A DNA stretch of 64,000 nt, taken from Oppiella nova (taxonomy: Eukaryota; Arthropoda; Arachnida; Sarcoptiformes; Oppiidae). Where the stretch lies: contig CAJPVJ010000015.1 of NCBI GenBank assembly GCA_905397405.1, positions 20,465 to 84,464 on the forward strand, given 5' to 3'. The translations under genes and the position numbers were made by a program. Shown piece by piece: positions 39,167 through 48,442 of the stretch (position 1 is the first letter of the stretch; every line of letters begins with the position of its first letter). The notes under the pieces were generated by a model. That model ran no database searches, had not been told where the DNA came from, and worked only from the letters and a program-made list of their open reading frames with translations.

Positions 39167-40201
39167 ATGCAGGAATTACAGATCCCAAATGGTTATTTTC
39201 ATCTCTGGCAGATGTATCTGTCTGAACGAGGGATTGATCTTGCGACGCTTGATTTCTTACAAGCGGATGAAAAAAAACATTTAATTGGAATTTTGTCACA
39301 GCCGATTGATACACAATCTTCCTATTTCTTCTTTCATCAACTGATTGAAAAAACCAAACAAGCGCTAGATTGCCCTCAGATCGTTTTTGAAATGGCAGAA
39401 TATGTGCGACCTGAGCATTTTGGTGTTTTGGGCTATATGGCATCACGAAGTACAACCGTGGCAGAAGCTTTACAAAATATTATGCGCTTTAGTCGTTTGG
39501 TGATTGATGGTGACGAAGTTATTCCAATGCAAATGCAGCTCAAGGGAGAATATGTACATTTAATTTGGCCCTTTCATCATGAAAAATACATTCTTATTAA
39601 TGAATTTACCAATGCGTTAATGATGCATCTCGCGCGTAAAATTGTACCGCCAAACCAATTTCCATTACATGCGGTGCATTTTGCTCATGCACCACAAATG
39701 GCGATGTATCATTATCTAAAGTTCTACGGCTGTGAAGTCTCTTTCCATCAACCGCAATACAGTTTTGTCTTAGCCTCAGCAGGTTTAAATTTAAAAATCC
39801 AGCAGGCAGATCCGTCCTTAATGCAGCTTTTGGTCAAGCAGGCAGAGGAAGCTATTGCATCTAAACCTCGCTATGAAACCATTGCTCAGCGTTTACATTT
39901 GATTGTGGCAGAATATTTAAAGTTAAAACAACAAGCCCCAAAAATTGAAGAACTTACTCAAGAACTTCATATATCCACCCGGACTTTACAACGACAGTTA
40001 AGTGACTTACAGACGTCGTTTAAAAAAATTGTAGAGATTGAACGGATGAAGCGTTGTGATTTTTTATTGGAAAGCCACATGCCGTTCAGTGAAATTGCGA
40101 TGCAGTTAGGTTATTCAGATCAGTCAGCTTTAACCAGAGCATATAAGGCTTTTAGTGGGCAGACCCTGCTCGAGAAAAAACAACAGTTGAAGTCATTGTG
40201 A
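39167..40201 (+). CDS. AraC family regulator, arabinose-binding-type N-terminal domain
   Basis: A 344-residue regulator of the same domain type as the one at 29589-30599 but not closely similar in sequence. Residues 20-200 form the effector domain (EMAEYVRPEHFGVLGYMASRSTTVAEAL is typical); residues 250-340 form the AraC double HTH, with LHISTRTLQRQLSDLQTSF and IAMQLGYSDQSALTRAYKAFSG. It is divergent from the PF10118 pair, which it probably controls. A hairpin follows before the convergent antiporter gene. Confidence 0.88.
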   Translation: MQELQIPNGYFHLWQMYLSERGIDLATLDFLQADEKKHLIGILSQPIDTQSSYFFFHQLIEKTKQALDCPQIVFEMAEYVRPEHFGVLGYMASRSTTVAEALQNIMRFSRLVIDGDEVIPMQMQLKGEYVHLIWPFHHEKYILINEFTNALMMHLARKIVPPNQFPLHAVHFAHAPQMAMYHYLKFYGCEVSFHQPQYSFVLASAGLNLKIQQADPSLMQLLVKQAEEAIASKPRYETIAQRLHLIVAEYLKLKQQAPKIEELTQELHISTRTLQRQLSDLQTSFKKIVEIERMKRCDFLLESHMPFSEIAMQLGYSDQSALTRAYKAFSGQTLLEKKQQLKSL

Positions 40202-40228
40202 AAAAACAGTTCAAATAAATTATGGTTT

Positions 40229-40270
40229 AAAAAAAAGCACTTAGATAGTATTGCTACTATCTAAGTGCTT
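40229..40270 (-). terminator. Strong terminator of the NhaC-like gene
   Basis: A perfect 16-bp stem (40235-40250 with 40255-40270), loop TTGC. The minus-strand transcript runs into eight Ts, so it serves the antiporter gene; on the plus strand no T-run follows. Confidence 0.85.
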
Positions 40271-40359
40271 AGTATGATTGTAATTTTTTAATTTATGCAC
40301 AAAACACAGGTTGATCTGATTGTTGAATTGGTTTTTTAAAACCATGATTCAGCATGATT

Positions 40360-41691
40360 TCAAGTTATCTTTAATTTAGGAAATCTAAATACGATTGCCA
40401 AGATTGCAAATATCGCCAATACCCAACAATAATAAATCGAACCAATCAGCTCAACAGGGGACAGTTTGGCAATTGAGCATGCAAGTAATAGTTGTGCACC
40501 GTATGGAATCAAGCCCTGAACCACACAAGAGAAAATATCCATAAATGCAGCAGCACGTTTGGGATCAACAGCATATTCTTTGGCAACTTCTCTTGCCATG
40601 TCTCCAGATAAGATGATGGCAACCGTATTATTTGCGACAAACACATTTGAGAAAACCACAAGGAAGCTAATTCCAATTTCTCCCGCACGTTGTTGACCGA
40701 TTTTAAATCGACGGGTTAAGGCATAAATATGTTGAATTAACCATTCTAAACCGCCTTCTTTTTGCATAATCGCCGATAAACCACCTAAGAACATAGAGAG
40801 TAAGGCAACTTCAAACATACCCACAAAACCATCATAAATAGCGGCATTGTATTTAAGTAGGGTAAATTCAGGATTTTCAATGATGCCAAGACAACCCGAA
40901 AGTACTATTCCAATGGTCAGTACTGCAAGTACATGTAAACGTGTAAATGCTAAAAAGAATACGATCACATAAGGCAAAATAAGCCATAAGTTATAGTTTT
41001 TATATTCAATGGTTTGTGCATGATGGCTGGTCAAAATATAAATCAATATGGTGATGATCGCAGCAGGCAATGCGATCCAGATATTCACTCGAAATTTATC
41101 ACGCAGTTCTACATTTAGACTTCGAGTCGCTGCAATGGTGGTATCTGAAATCATGGATAAGTTATCACCAAACATTGCCCCGCTGACCACAGCACCAATT
41201 GCATAAATGGGCTGAATATCCGTTGCTTGAGAAAAACCAAAAGCAATCGGCGCACATGCAGCAATGGTTCCCATCGATGTTCCCATTGCTGTGGCAATAA
41301 AGGCCGAAATGATGAAAAGCATCGGAAGGACAAATTCAGATGGAATAATCGATAAACCAAATTGAACAGTGGAGTCCACACTACCGATTGCACTGGTTAC
41401 GCTGGCAAAGGCACCTGCAAGCATAAAGACCATAAACATCAAAATTAAATTGGGATGGCTTGCACCATGCAAAAATGTTTCTATAGCGGCATTGATTTTC
41501 CCTCTATACAGCAGGATGGCCAAAATAATTGCAGGAAGAGCAGCAATAGGGGCTTTCACTTGATAAAAAGCAAACTCAGTACCAATGATCGTGTGATAAA
41601 TACCACTGCCTAAAAAAATGGCTAAAAAAACAATAAGCGGCAAGAGCGCAAGCACGCTGGCTTGCACTTTAGCCTGAGAATGTGTGGTCAT
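40360..41691 (-). CDS. Na+/H+ antiporter NhaC-family protein
   Basis: A 443-residue inner-membrane transporter with about 11-12 helices. Recognisable stretches are GTSMGTIAACAPIAFGF near 140, SGAMFGDNLSMISDTTIAATRSLN near 168-191 and SNVFVANNTVAIILSGDMA near 345, features of the NhaC-type (ion transporter superfamily) antiporters. The transported ion is inferred. It is a single gene between an AraC regulator and the trpA operon, oriented away from trpA. Confidence 0.85.
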   Translation of the reverse strand: MTTHSQAKVQASVLALLPLIVFLAIFLGSGIYHTIIGTEFAFYQVKAPIAALPAIILAILLYRGKINAAIETFLHGASHPNLILMFMVFMLAGAFASVTSAIGSVDSTVQFGLSIIPSEFVLPMLFIISAFIATAMGTSMGTIAACAPIAFGFSQATDIQPIYAIGAVVSGAMFGDNLSMISDTTIAATRSLNVELRDKFRVNIWIALPAAIITILIYILTSHHAQTIEYKNYNLWLILPYVIVFFLAFTRLHVLAVLTIGIVLSGCLGIIENPEFTLLKYNAAIYDGFVGMFEVALLSMFLGGLSAIMQKEGGLEWLIQHIYALTRRFKIGQQRAGEIGISFLVVFSNVFVANNTVAIILSGDMAREVAKEYAVDPKRAAAFMDIFSCVVQGLIPYGAQLLLACSIAKLSPVELIGSIYYCWVLAIFAILAIVFRFPKLKIT

Positions 41692-42112
41692 AAGAGGAGA
41701 TAAAAAATCAGAATCCTGACTAGTATAAACAGCTTTTGCAATTTCTGAAAAATAATTAAGTGATGTGGGTGATAGGGTGTTTGGCTGTAGGGTAATGATT
41801 TAACTTTATTTTTTACTCATAATGATATTTTTTTGTAAGCTTGAAAATAGGTAGCTTTGATCATTGTCCTCAACTTGAAAATAGCGCTAAATGTATCCAT
41901 GGGTTGTTTTATTATTGGTGATATAAAACAAGATACGCGAGAGCGACTATGTGACTCTATCCTTTGAGTAAAAAATAGCGTTACAATGCAGTGTCTTGTA
42001 TTTATACATTTGGATGATTAAACCGTAAATAAATCCATTTTGAATTTATTTACTGGTGTTTAATGATCTAAAAACTCCTCAAGTTTGAACAATTCAAGGA
42101 ATGTACAATCCT
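41692..42112. other. Non-coding divergent region upstream of trpA
   Basis: 421 bp between the antiporter (minus) and trpA (plus). It has no gene; no leader peptide rich in Trp codons is apparent. The one clear structure is the inverted repeat at 42025-42053. Confidence 0.55.
42025..42053. promoter_or_regulatory. Perfect inverted repeat in the trpA leader
   Basis: GTAAATAAAT-N9-ATTTATTTAC, a 10-bp perfect inverted repeat ending 59 bp before the trpA ATG. It may be an operator or a leader hairpin. Confidence 0.45.
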
Positions 42113-42916
42113 ATGTCACGTTTAGCCACTCGTTTTGCACAGCTTAAATCTCAACAGCGTAAGGCTTTGGTTTCTTATGTTATGGCGGGTGATCCTCAAC
42201 CACATGTAACCGTACCATTGTTACATCAAATGGTTGCAGCAGGCGTAGACGTAGTTGAACTTGGATTGCCATTTTCCGATCCTATGGCAGATGGTCCAGT
42301 GATTGCACTTGCAGCAGAGCGCGCTTTAGCTGCGGGTACCAATACCTTTGATGCCTTGAATATGGTTAAAGAATTTCGCCAAAAAGATACAACAACGCCA
42401 GTTGTTTTAATGGGGTATTTAAACCCTGTAGAAGTGATTGGTTATGAAAAGTTTGTAGCTTATGCGAATGACTGTGGTGTTGATGGTGTACTTCTTGTGG
42501 ATTTACCACCTGAAGAAGCACAAGATTTAGATGAAGTATTGCAAAAGTACAATATGGATCAAATCTTCTTGCTTGCACCAACCTCTACCGATGAACGTAT
42601 TCAGCATGTAGTGAAACAAGCAAGTGGCTTTATTTACTATGTGTCTCTAAAAGGCGTAACGGGTGCAGCAACATTGGATACAACGGAAGTTGCAGCACGT
42701 ATTGAAAAAATCAAAACCTTTACCGATATTCCAGTTGGGGTAGGTTTTGGGATTAGTGATGCCGCTTCTGCAAAAGCCGTAGGTCAAGTTGCTGATGCAG
42801 TGATTGTCGGAAGTGCTTTTGTCAAACCATTTGCAAATCTTGCACCAGAACAAGCTGTTGAAGCAGCAGTGAATAAAGTCAAGGAGCTTCGAGCCGCGCT
42901 CGATGAGTTAGTATGA
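42113..42916 (+). CDS. trpA: Tryptophan synthase alpha subunit
   Basis: Cleaves indole-3-glycerol phosphate to indole and glyceraldehyde 3-phosphate, passing indole to TrpB. The 267-residue TIM barrel has VELGLPFSDPMADGP. With ATG 42113 as start the catalytic residues fall at Glu49 and Asp60, exactly the canonical numbering, which decides against ATG 42101, where the Shine-Dalgarno would abut the codon. The phosphate-binding VGFGIS and VIVGSAF are intact. trpB is not in the window, so the two subunits are not adjacent here. The stop overlaps accD by four bases. Confidence 0.96.
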   Translation: MSRLATRFAQLKSQQRKALVSYVMAGDPQPHVTVPLLHQMVAAGVDVVELGLPFSDPMADGPVIALAAERALAAGTNTFDALNMVKEFRQKDTTTPVVLMGYLNPVEVIGYEKFVAYANDCGVDGVLLVDLPPEEAQDLDEVLQKYNMDQIFLLAPTSTDERIQHVVKQASGFIYYVSLKGVTGAATLDTTEVAARIEKIKTFTDIPVGVGFGISDAASAKAVGQVADAVIVGSAFVKPFANLAPEQAVEAAVNKVKELRAALDELV

Positions 42917-43809
42917 ATCAAGAAGTGAAATCAGGGAAAATCCTCAGCGCAACAACGCCGTGGACAGATCGTACAGTTCCAGGCATCCATATGCCTGACC
43001 AACAACAAACACTCAAAGCGACGTTTACAGAACCAACCATTGAGTGCCCTGAATGTCATGCACTCGTGACTCGTACTGCAATGTCTTTCAATGCCTATGT
43101 TTGTCCATCATGCGATGAACATTTGAAAATGAAAGCACGTGATCGTTTAAATTGGTTTTTTGATAATGTGACCACTGAACTTGGTCAAGAATTTGCAGCA
43201 AAAGATCCTTTACATTTTGTAGACAGCAAGCCTTATCCAGAGCGTATTAAAGAAGCGCAGGAAAAAACAGGTGAAACTGAAGCCCTTGTGGTGATGCAAG
43301 GTCAAGTTAAAAATATTGCAATGGTTGCATGCGCATTTGAATTCGACTTTATGGCTGGATCAATGGGTACTGTGGTCGGTGACCGTTTTGTACAAGCTGC
43401 TGAAAAAGCGATTAAAGATAAGCAACCACTGATTTGTTTTGCTGCTTCAGGCGGTGCTCGTATGCAGGAAGGCATGTTGTCTTTGATGCAAATGGCGCGT
43501 ACCTCTGCGGCGATTCAAAAAATCAAAGATGCGCATCTTCCGTATATCGTGGTATTAACCCATCCAGTGTATGGTGGTGTAACAGCATCATTGGCAATGT
43601 TAGGTGATGTACATATTGCTGAACCTAAAGCGATGATCGGTTTCGCGGGTAAACGTGTGATTGAACAAACAGTACGTGAGAAGCTGGAAGAACCGTTCCA
43701 ACGTGCGGAATTTTTGCTTGATCATGGTGTAATCGATCAAATTGTTCATCGTCACGCATTACGTGATACTGTATATCGTATTGTAGCGAAACTGATGAAT
43801 TTGCCTTGA
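42913..43809 (+). CDS. accD: Acetyl-CoA carboxylase carboxyltransferase beta subunit
   Basis: With AccA it transfers the carboxyl group from biotin to acetyl-CoA, the first step of fatty acid synthesis. The 298-residue protein has the N-terminal zinc ribbon (CPECHALVTRT then YVCPSCDEHL, about 39-65), a crotonase-like carboxyltransferase domain with FAASGGARMQEG near 176 and HPVYGGVTAS near 217. It starts within the trpA stop (ATGA) and ends overlapping the TTG of folC, so the three genes are coupled. Confidence 0.97.
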   Translation: MNQEVKSGKILSATTPWTDRTVPGIHMPDQQQTLKATFTEPTIECPECHALVTRTAMSFNAYVCPSCDEHLKMKARDRLNWFFDNVTTELGQEFAAKDPLHFVDSKPYPERIKEAQEKTGETEALVVMQGQVKNIAMVACAFEFDFMAGSMGTVVGDRFVQAAEKAIKDKQPLICFAASGGARMQEGMLSLMQMARTSAAIQKIKDAHLPYIVVLTHPVYGGVTASLAMLGDVHIAEPKAMIGFAGKRVIEQTVREKLEEPFQRAEFLLDHGVIDQIVHRHALRDTVYRIVAKLMNLP

Positions 43810-45095
43810 ACAACCAAACAGCACCTTTAAATACTGATGATTTACAAACATGGCTCGATTATTGGAGCCATGTTCACGTTACAGGGATTGATTTAGGCTT
43901 AGAGCGCGTGATTCCTGTGGCAGAACAACTTGGGGTGATTAACCCTAAAGCCAAAGTGATTACCGTTGCTGGAACAAATGGCAAAGGTTCAACCACAACA
44001 ACACTCGCTGCGATTCTGAATGCGCAAGGGCTGAATGTTGGTTTATACCAGTCTCCACATATTTATCGTTTTAATGAACGGGTTAAACTGGCTGGACAAG
44101 AAGTTGATGATCAAACTTTGATTGATGCTTTTGTTGCTGTTGATCAAGCCCGCCGTATTTGTGATTTATCTTTATCTTTTTTTGAAGCCACGACTTTGGC
44201 TGCATTTGTTATTTTTAAACAAAAACAATGTGATGTTTGGGTACTTGAAGTTGGTCTTGGTGGTCGTTTGGATGTGGTCAATGTGATTGATCCAGATGTG
44301 GCTGTGATTACCAATATTGGTTTAGATCATACCGATTGGCTTGGCGATACGATAGAAAAAATTGCTTTTGAAAAAGCTGGTATTATCCGAGCAAATATCC
44401 CTGTTATTTTTGCCGGCGCACAAGATATACCACAAGCGATACAACATAAAGTACAAGAAACCAATGCCACGCTGTATGCGTTAAACCATGACTATTTTTA
44501 TGACAACTCAGAAGATGGTCAATCTTGGAATTTTGCAAGTTCAGGAACGACGTTAAAACTTCCTTTGGGACATTTGGCACTGGAAAATATTTCTACGGCT
44601 GTCGCTGCAATTTTGGTGAGCGGTTTAACGGTTTCACAACAGGCGATTTCGCAAGGTATTCAGAACGCACAATTGTCAGGGCGCTTTGAAATTAGAAAAA
44701 TACACGATAAAACAGTAATTTTTGATGCGGGACACAATCCGCATGGTGTAGAATTTTTGTTAAAGCAATTGCGAAAATTCCTAGAATACAATAAACAGTA
44801 CACAGAAGTTGTCTCTGTTTTTTCAATGTTGTCCGACAAAGATGTAGATTCTGTGGTCAAGTTGTTGAAAAATACTGTATTAAAGTGGAAAATTGCACCG
44901 TTAACTGTGCCTCGTGCGGCATCATTGGAACAATTGCAAACTGCTTTACAGCATGAGACAGTTGAACAGTTTGATTGTGTACAAGCAGCATTTCAATCAG
45001 CGCTTGCAGAAACCAATAATAATCAGCTGATTTTGGTGTGTGGTTCATTCCATACCTTAGAAGCGGTCTGGGAGTATTTAGACGAATGTCAATGA
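43806..45095 (+). CDS. folC: Bifunctional folylpolyglutamate synthase/dihydrofolate synthase
   Basis: Adds glutamate to dihydropteroate and polyglutamates to folates. The 429-residue Mur-ligase-type protein has the P-loop VAGTNGKGSTTTTLAAIL at about 56-73, VGLGGRLDVVNVI and TNIGLDHTDWLGDT. The start is TTG 43806, overlapping the accD stop, so translation likely depends on re-initiation. The stop overlaps the SPOR gene start (ATGA). The accD-folC-SPOR order is the same as accD-folC-dedD in E. coli. Confidence 0.95.
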   Translation: MNNQTAPLNTDDLQTWLDYWSHVHVTGIDLGLERVIPVAEQLGVINPKAKVITVAGTNGKGSTTTTLAAILNAQGLNVGLYQSPHIYRFNERVKLAGQEVDDQTLIDAFVAVDQARRICDLSLSFFEATTLAAFVIFKQKQCDVWVLEVGLGGRLDVVNVIDPDVAVITNIGLDHTDWLGDTIEKIAFEKAGIIRANIPVIFAGAQDIPQAIQHKVQETNATLYALNHDYFYDNSEDGQSWNFASSGTTLKLPLGHLALENISTAVAAILVSGLTVSQQAISQGIQNAQLSGRFEIRKIHDKTVIFDAGHNPHGVEFLLKQLRKFLEYNKQYTEVVSVFSMLSDKDVDSVVKLLKNTVLKWKIAPLTVPRAASLEQLQTALQHETVEQFDCVQAAFQSALAETNNNQLILVCGSFHTLEAVWEYLDECQ

Positions 45096-46096
45096 ATAAC
45101 AAACAACGCTGGATGGGTGGTGTTGTTTTATTAAGTGGTGGTGTTCTATTGGCGGCATTGCTTCTAAAAGGTAAAGAAGAAATCCACCAAAGCCAAGCAG
45201 AGACACAGCCGACAAGCCAAGCTCAGCAAAATAAAGCGGCACCTGCTGGTGAGCCTGTACAATTGCAGCCGTTGACTGTCGATGTTGCGACTGAAAAACG
45301 TCTGTTAGAAGAGCAGAAGCGTGCCCGTGAAAAAGCGGTTGCTGAACAAGAAGCAAAAGCAGCAGATTTTTTACGTATGCAACAACAGGCAGAAGCAGAT
45401 GCTGCACGTAAAGCAGCTGAAGAGTATGCTGCTGCAAATGCAAGACGTGGTGCAGCTGCTGCGGCAGCACAGGAAGGGGCTGATATTCCTCCTGAGCTGG
45501 TACAGGATGAAAAAGCCAAAGCACAACAGAAAGCAGCAGAGCAGAAAAAACTTGAACAGCAAAATGCTCAATTAAAGCAAAAAGCCGATGCTGAAAAAAA
45601 GTTAGCTGAGCAGAAGCGTCAAGCTACCGCAGAAGCAGATAAAAAAGCCGCTGAAGAAAAGAAACGTAAATTAGAAGAACAACAAAAAGCAGATGAAAAG
45701 CGTAAGCTAGATGCTGAAAAGAAAGCCGCTGCTGAGAAAAAGCAAGCGGAAGACAAGAAAGCAGAAGCGGATAAAAAACACAAAGCACAAGAAGAAGCAA
45801 AGAAAAAAGCGGAAGCTGAAAAAGCACGTGATTTGCTTGAAAATGGTGATAAGCAATGGATGGTACAAGTTGCGCTTGCCGCCAATGAAGCCAATGCCGA
45901 TGCTGTCGCTGCTAAATTACGTGCCAAAGGGTATAAAGTGACCAAGAGTCCAACCTCAAAAGGTATTCGTATTATGGTTGGACCATCGAAAGATCGAGAG
46001 ACTGCGGATTCAGCACGTAAGAAGATCAATTCTGATGCGAGTCTAGGCATGAAGTCGGCTTGGGTAATCGAGTGGGTACCTCTAGACCGACGTTAA
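45092..46096 (+). CDS. SPOR domain-containing membrane protein (DedD-like)
   Basis: A 334-residue septal-ring type protein: a membrane anchor at about 9-26, a long Lys/Ala/Glu/Gln-rich helical periplasmic linker (about 60-255) and a C-terminal SPOR domain (DKQWMVQVALAANEANADA to AWVIEWVP) that binds denuded glycan at the division site. By position after folC it corresponds to DedD, although the linker is longer than in E. coli DedD (about 220 residues in all). ATG 45092 overlaps the folC stop; ATG 45086 is a near alternative. It ends 10 bp from the convergent phosphatase gene. Confidence 0.88.
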   Translation: MNNKQRWMGGVVLLSGGVLLAALLLKGKEEIHQSQAETQPTSQAQQNKAAPAGEPVQLQPLTVDVATEKRLLEEQKRAREKAVAEQEAKAADFLRMQQQAEADAARKAAEEYAAANARRGAAAAAAQEGADIPPELVQDEKAKAQQKAAEQKKLEQQNAQLKQKADAEKKLAEQKRQATAEADKKAAEEKKRKLEEQQKADEKRKLDAEKKAAAEKKQAEDKKAEADKKHKAQEEAKKKAEAEKARDLLENGDKQWMVQVALAANEANADAVAAKLRAKGYKVTKSPTSKGIRIMVGPSKDRETADSARKKINSDASLGMKSAWVIEWVPLDRR

Positions 46097-46106
46097 ACGC
46101 TATGAG

Positions 46107-46712
46107 TTAGGTATTTGTGGTTAAAGATGGATTCGCGAGCTGCTCACGGATCCATTTTATATTTTCAGGGGTAAAAAGTTTTTCAATATTGACCCAGATT
46201 GGATGAAAGCCATAACCGCCATGCTTCATTTCATTTAAAGCATCATTCACAGACCAGTTCTCAAAAATAATTCGGTACATTGCAACACTTGCCCCAGTAC
46301 GATCAGAACCATGATAGCAATGGATTAAAACCTTCTGGTTGTGGGCTTTTGTGATTTGAATTGTTTTCATGACATTGAGTAGATCATGACGATCAATTGC
46401 CCAAGTATTGATCGGGATATGAACCAATTGAAAGTTTTGTTTTGAAAGTACTGTTTTATCTTTATTGCGACTTCTTAAATTAATCACGACATCAATTTGA
46501 TTGGTTTTTAACTCAGGAATAAGTTCAGCACTGGGTTGTTCACTACGAAAAACGGTGTCACTGATCCGATAAAAATTATACTGTGGAGCAACGATGCTTC
46601 CCCATTGTTTTGGGCGCTCATGATCTGGAAGTGCAGCAGTTGTCATACATGCTGAAAGCTGTACGCTGAGTGCGAAAATAGTGGTATAACGTAATAATTG
46701 AGATTTAAGCAT
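46107..46712 (-). CDS. Lipoprotein dual-specificity/tyrosine phosphatase-like protein
   Basis: A 201-residue putative lipoprotein. The lipobox LSAC puts the lipidated cysteine at residue 22. The catalytic P-loop HCYHGSDRTG fits HCX5R of cysteine phosphatases, preceded by VVINLRSRNKDK and an Asp-containing loop (AIDRHD) that could be the general acid. Export of a cysteine-dependent phosphatase to the envelope is unusual, though DSP-family lipoproteins are known. It overlaps the upstream MBL gene by 8 bp, so the two are coupled. Confidence 0.82.
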   Translation of the reverse strand: MLKSQLLRYTTIFALSVQLSACMTTAALPDHERPKQWGSIVAPQYNFYRISDTVFRSEQPSAELIPELKTNQIDVVINLRSRNKDKTVLSKQNFQLVHIPINTWAIDRHDLLNVMKTIQITKAHNQKVLIHCYHGSDRTGASVAMYRIIFENWSVNDALNEMKHGGYGFHPIWVNIEKLFTPENIKWIREQLANPSLTTNT

Positions 46713-47523
46713 GTTTTAAATATCGGTCTAGTTCAACAGGATCGTGGGCACAGATAATTTCAATTTTTGCTTCATTCTGTGCAAGCTGTTGCAGTTGTGA
46801 TAATGTTTTTAAGCGCAATGTATTATCTTCCGCTAGGAGATATTCAATTTTGTCGAGCGCGCGTAATCTATTCTTGGGGTTGAGTTCTAGATGATTAAAA
46901 TAAGCATCGCCACAGAACAATAACCATCTATCTTGTTGTTTGATCGCTATACCGCAGTGTCCTACAGTATGGCCGACTAAAGGAATCAATAGAATTTCAT
47001 CATTGAAAATATTAAAGCCTTGAACTTTTTGGAAATTGAACCATGCTTCGCCATTTTTAGGTTCAAGAAAATTCCAGTAACGATGATTTTTAAATTGTTG
47101 CGGCCGATAGCGCAATTTGTTCATGACTGAAAGTTTTTGTGCTGCATTAAACTCACTGGATAAGATGTGAACTGTTGCATTGGGAAAGTCTGAAATACCA
47201 CCAGCATGATCTAAGTCTAAATGACTCACCAAAATATGTTGAACATCAGATGGTTTAAAACCCAATTGTTGAATTTGAGAAATGGCTGTGAGATTGAAAT
47301 CAGCTTGTATCCCACTGATTTTAGTAAAAGCTTTACCTAAGCGGGTTTGCGGATGTAGGTAGTCTTGCATCCCAAAACCGGTATCGACCAATACAAGACC
47401 TTTGTCTGTTTCAATCAATAGGCAATGACACACCATTTTGCCATACAAACCTTTTTGTCCGTATAGTGGTGCGCATATCGGACACATGGTTCCACAATGT
47501 AAATGATGTACCTTATAAATCAT
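46705..47523 (-). CDS. MBL-fold metallo-hydrolase, lactonase-like
   Basis: A 272-residue cytoplasmic metallo-beta-lactamase-fold enzyme. It has VLVDTGFGMQD near 45, the metal-binding SHLDLDHAGG (HxHxDH) near 104-113, LVGHTVGHCGI, CGDAYFN and a last His in CAHDP. This subgroup contains N-acyl-homoserine lactonases, but also many unrelated hydrolases, so quorum quenching is only one possibility. The N-terminal CGTMCPICAPLYG is cysteine-rich. It is translationally coupled with the downstream lipoprotein phosphatase. Confidence 0.82.
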   Translation of the reverse strand: MIYKVHHLHCGTMCPICAPLYGQKGLYGKMVCHCLLIETDKGLVLVDTGFGMQDYLHPQTRLGKAFTKISGIQADFNLTAISQIQQLGFKPSDVQHILVSHLDLDHAGGISDFPNATVHILSSEFNAAQKLSVMNKLRYRPQQFKNHRYWNFLEPKNGEAWFNFQKVQGFNIFNDEILLIPLVGHTVGHCGIAIKQQDRWLLFCGDAYFNHLELNPKNRLRALDKIEYLLAEDNTLRLKTLSQLQQLAQNEAKIEIICAHDPVELDRYLKHA

Positions 47524-47630
47524 AATTAAGCATTTGTTTTTAGGATTGTGCTTTGTTTATAAACTGAATTGAGAAAAATACCAATCTAAAAATATAATTG
47601 TTGTGTAATTGATAGATCTCAAATCACAGC

Positions 47631-48086
47631 TCATGGAATGGTGATTTTTAAGCGTTTACGTGTTGAAAAACCAGAGCCGTTGTTTCCCCAGACCGAAACA
47701 ATATAAGTTTCATTTTTTAATAAACACGGTTTTGCTGTGGGGTGTTGGAATGCACTTCCCCAAATACTCAGTTCATCATTGAACCCTTTTTTGAGCCTGA
47801 TCTGTTGCTTATTATTTGCTTGATGAATGCTTACTTGATGAGTATTAACCTGTTGCTGATCTTCGGGGTGAGGCATGTGGGAGTGTTCAATTTCACAAAT
47901 AAGGGTATGATTTTGTATAGATTGAATTTTTAGCTTATTGAAACCTAAATAATATTCATCCAAGAAAATGTTTTCTAAAATGATTTCATGCTGTTCATGA
48001 TAAATATGAACATTGGGTGATTTAATAAAGGGATAGCTGATAAGTACCCCAAGAATAATGACCAAGACATAAAGAATTTTTTTCAT
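47631..48086 (-). CDS. Hypothetical membrane-anchored or exported protein, 151 residues
   Basis: I do not recognise it. An N-terminal hydrophobic helix (KKILYVLVIILGVLISYPFI, residues 2-21) acts as a signal anchor or signal peptide; the rest is beta-rich, with two cysteines (CEIEHSHMP and KPCLLKNE) that could form a disulfide, and a basic C-terminus. The translated sequence has normal composition. It sits between an MBL hydrolase and a small unknown gene, all on the minus strand. Confidence 0.65.
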   Translation of the reverse strand: MKKILYVLVIILGVLISYPFIKSPNVHIYHEQHEIILENIFLDEYYLGFNKLKIQSIQNHTLICEIEHSHMPHPEDQQQVNTHQVSIHQANNKQQIRLKKGFNDELSIWGSAFQHPTAKPCLLKNETYIVSVWGNNGSGFSTRKRLKITIP

Positions 48087-48118
48087 ATTTAATCTTAATT
48101 TTAAAGATGTTAAATAAT

Positions 48119-48376
48119 TTAATTTTTTTCAAGGGCATGTTCGATAATTAAATAGCACATCTCTCTTAAACAAACATTTCGAGTTTCAAACTGCAAGACC
48201 AAACGTTTTAGTTCATTGACTGCTAAAAAGAACTGAAAGTTTTTTGCTAAGGGATTTTTAACGAAAGAGACATGTAACACACGAACTTGTGATTCCGGTG
48301 TCCAAGGCTTTTCAACAAATAAAATTTGATCATTTTGTACATTATTAATATTTAATAATGTGGTGAATAAATCCAT
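48119..48376 (-). CDS. Small hypothetical protein, 85 residues
   Basis: I do not recognise it. The protein is mostly helical in look (NFQFFLAVNELKRLVLQFE) and soluble. No strong ribosome site precedes the ATG. It lies 32 bp upstream of the 151-residue membrane protein gene on the same strand. Balanced composition favours a real gene, but evidence is limited. Confidence 0.55.
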   Translation of the reverse strand: MDLFTTLLNINNVQNDQILFVEKPWTPESQVRVLHVSFVKNPLAKNFQFFLAVNELKRLVLQFETRNVCLREMCYLIIEHALEKN

Positions 48377-48442
48377 CGCATCTTACTTCTATCAAGCCTT
48401 GATTCTTTAATCACTTAACAATGATTAAATATATTTCGGTAC

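Noticed and set aside
42101-42112. Upstream ATG of trpA
   Set aside because: The ribosome site would touch the codon; starting at 42113 places the catalytic residues at 49 and 60 as in the family.
45078-46050. Long antisense frames (up to 148 residues) across the SPOR gene
   Set aside because: They arise from the Lys/Ala/Glu-rich linker read backwards; low-complexity Leu/Ser/Ala/Phe products.
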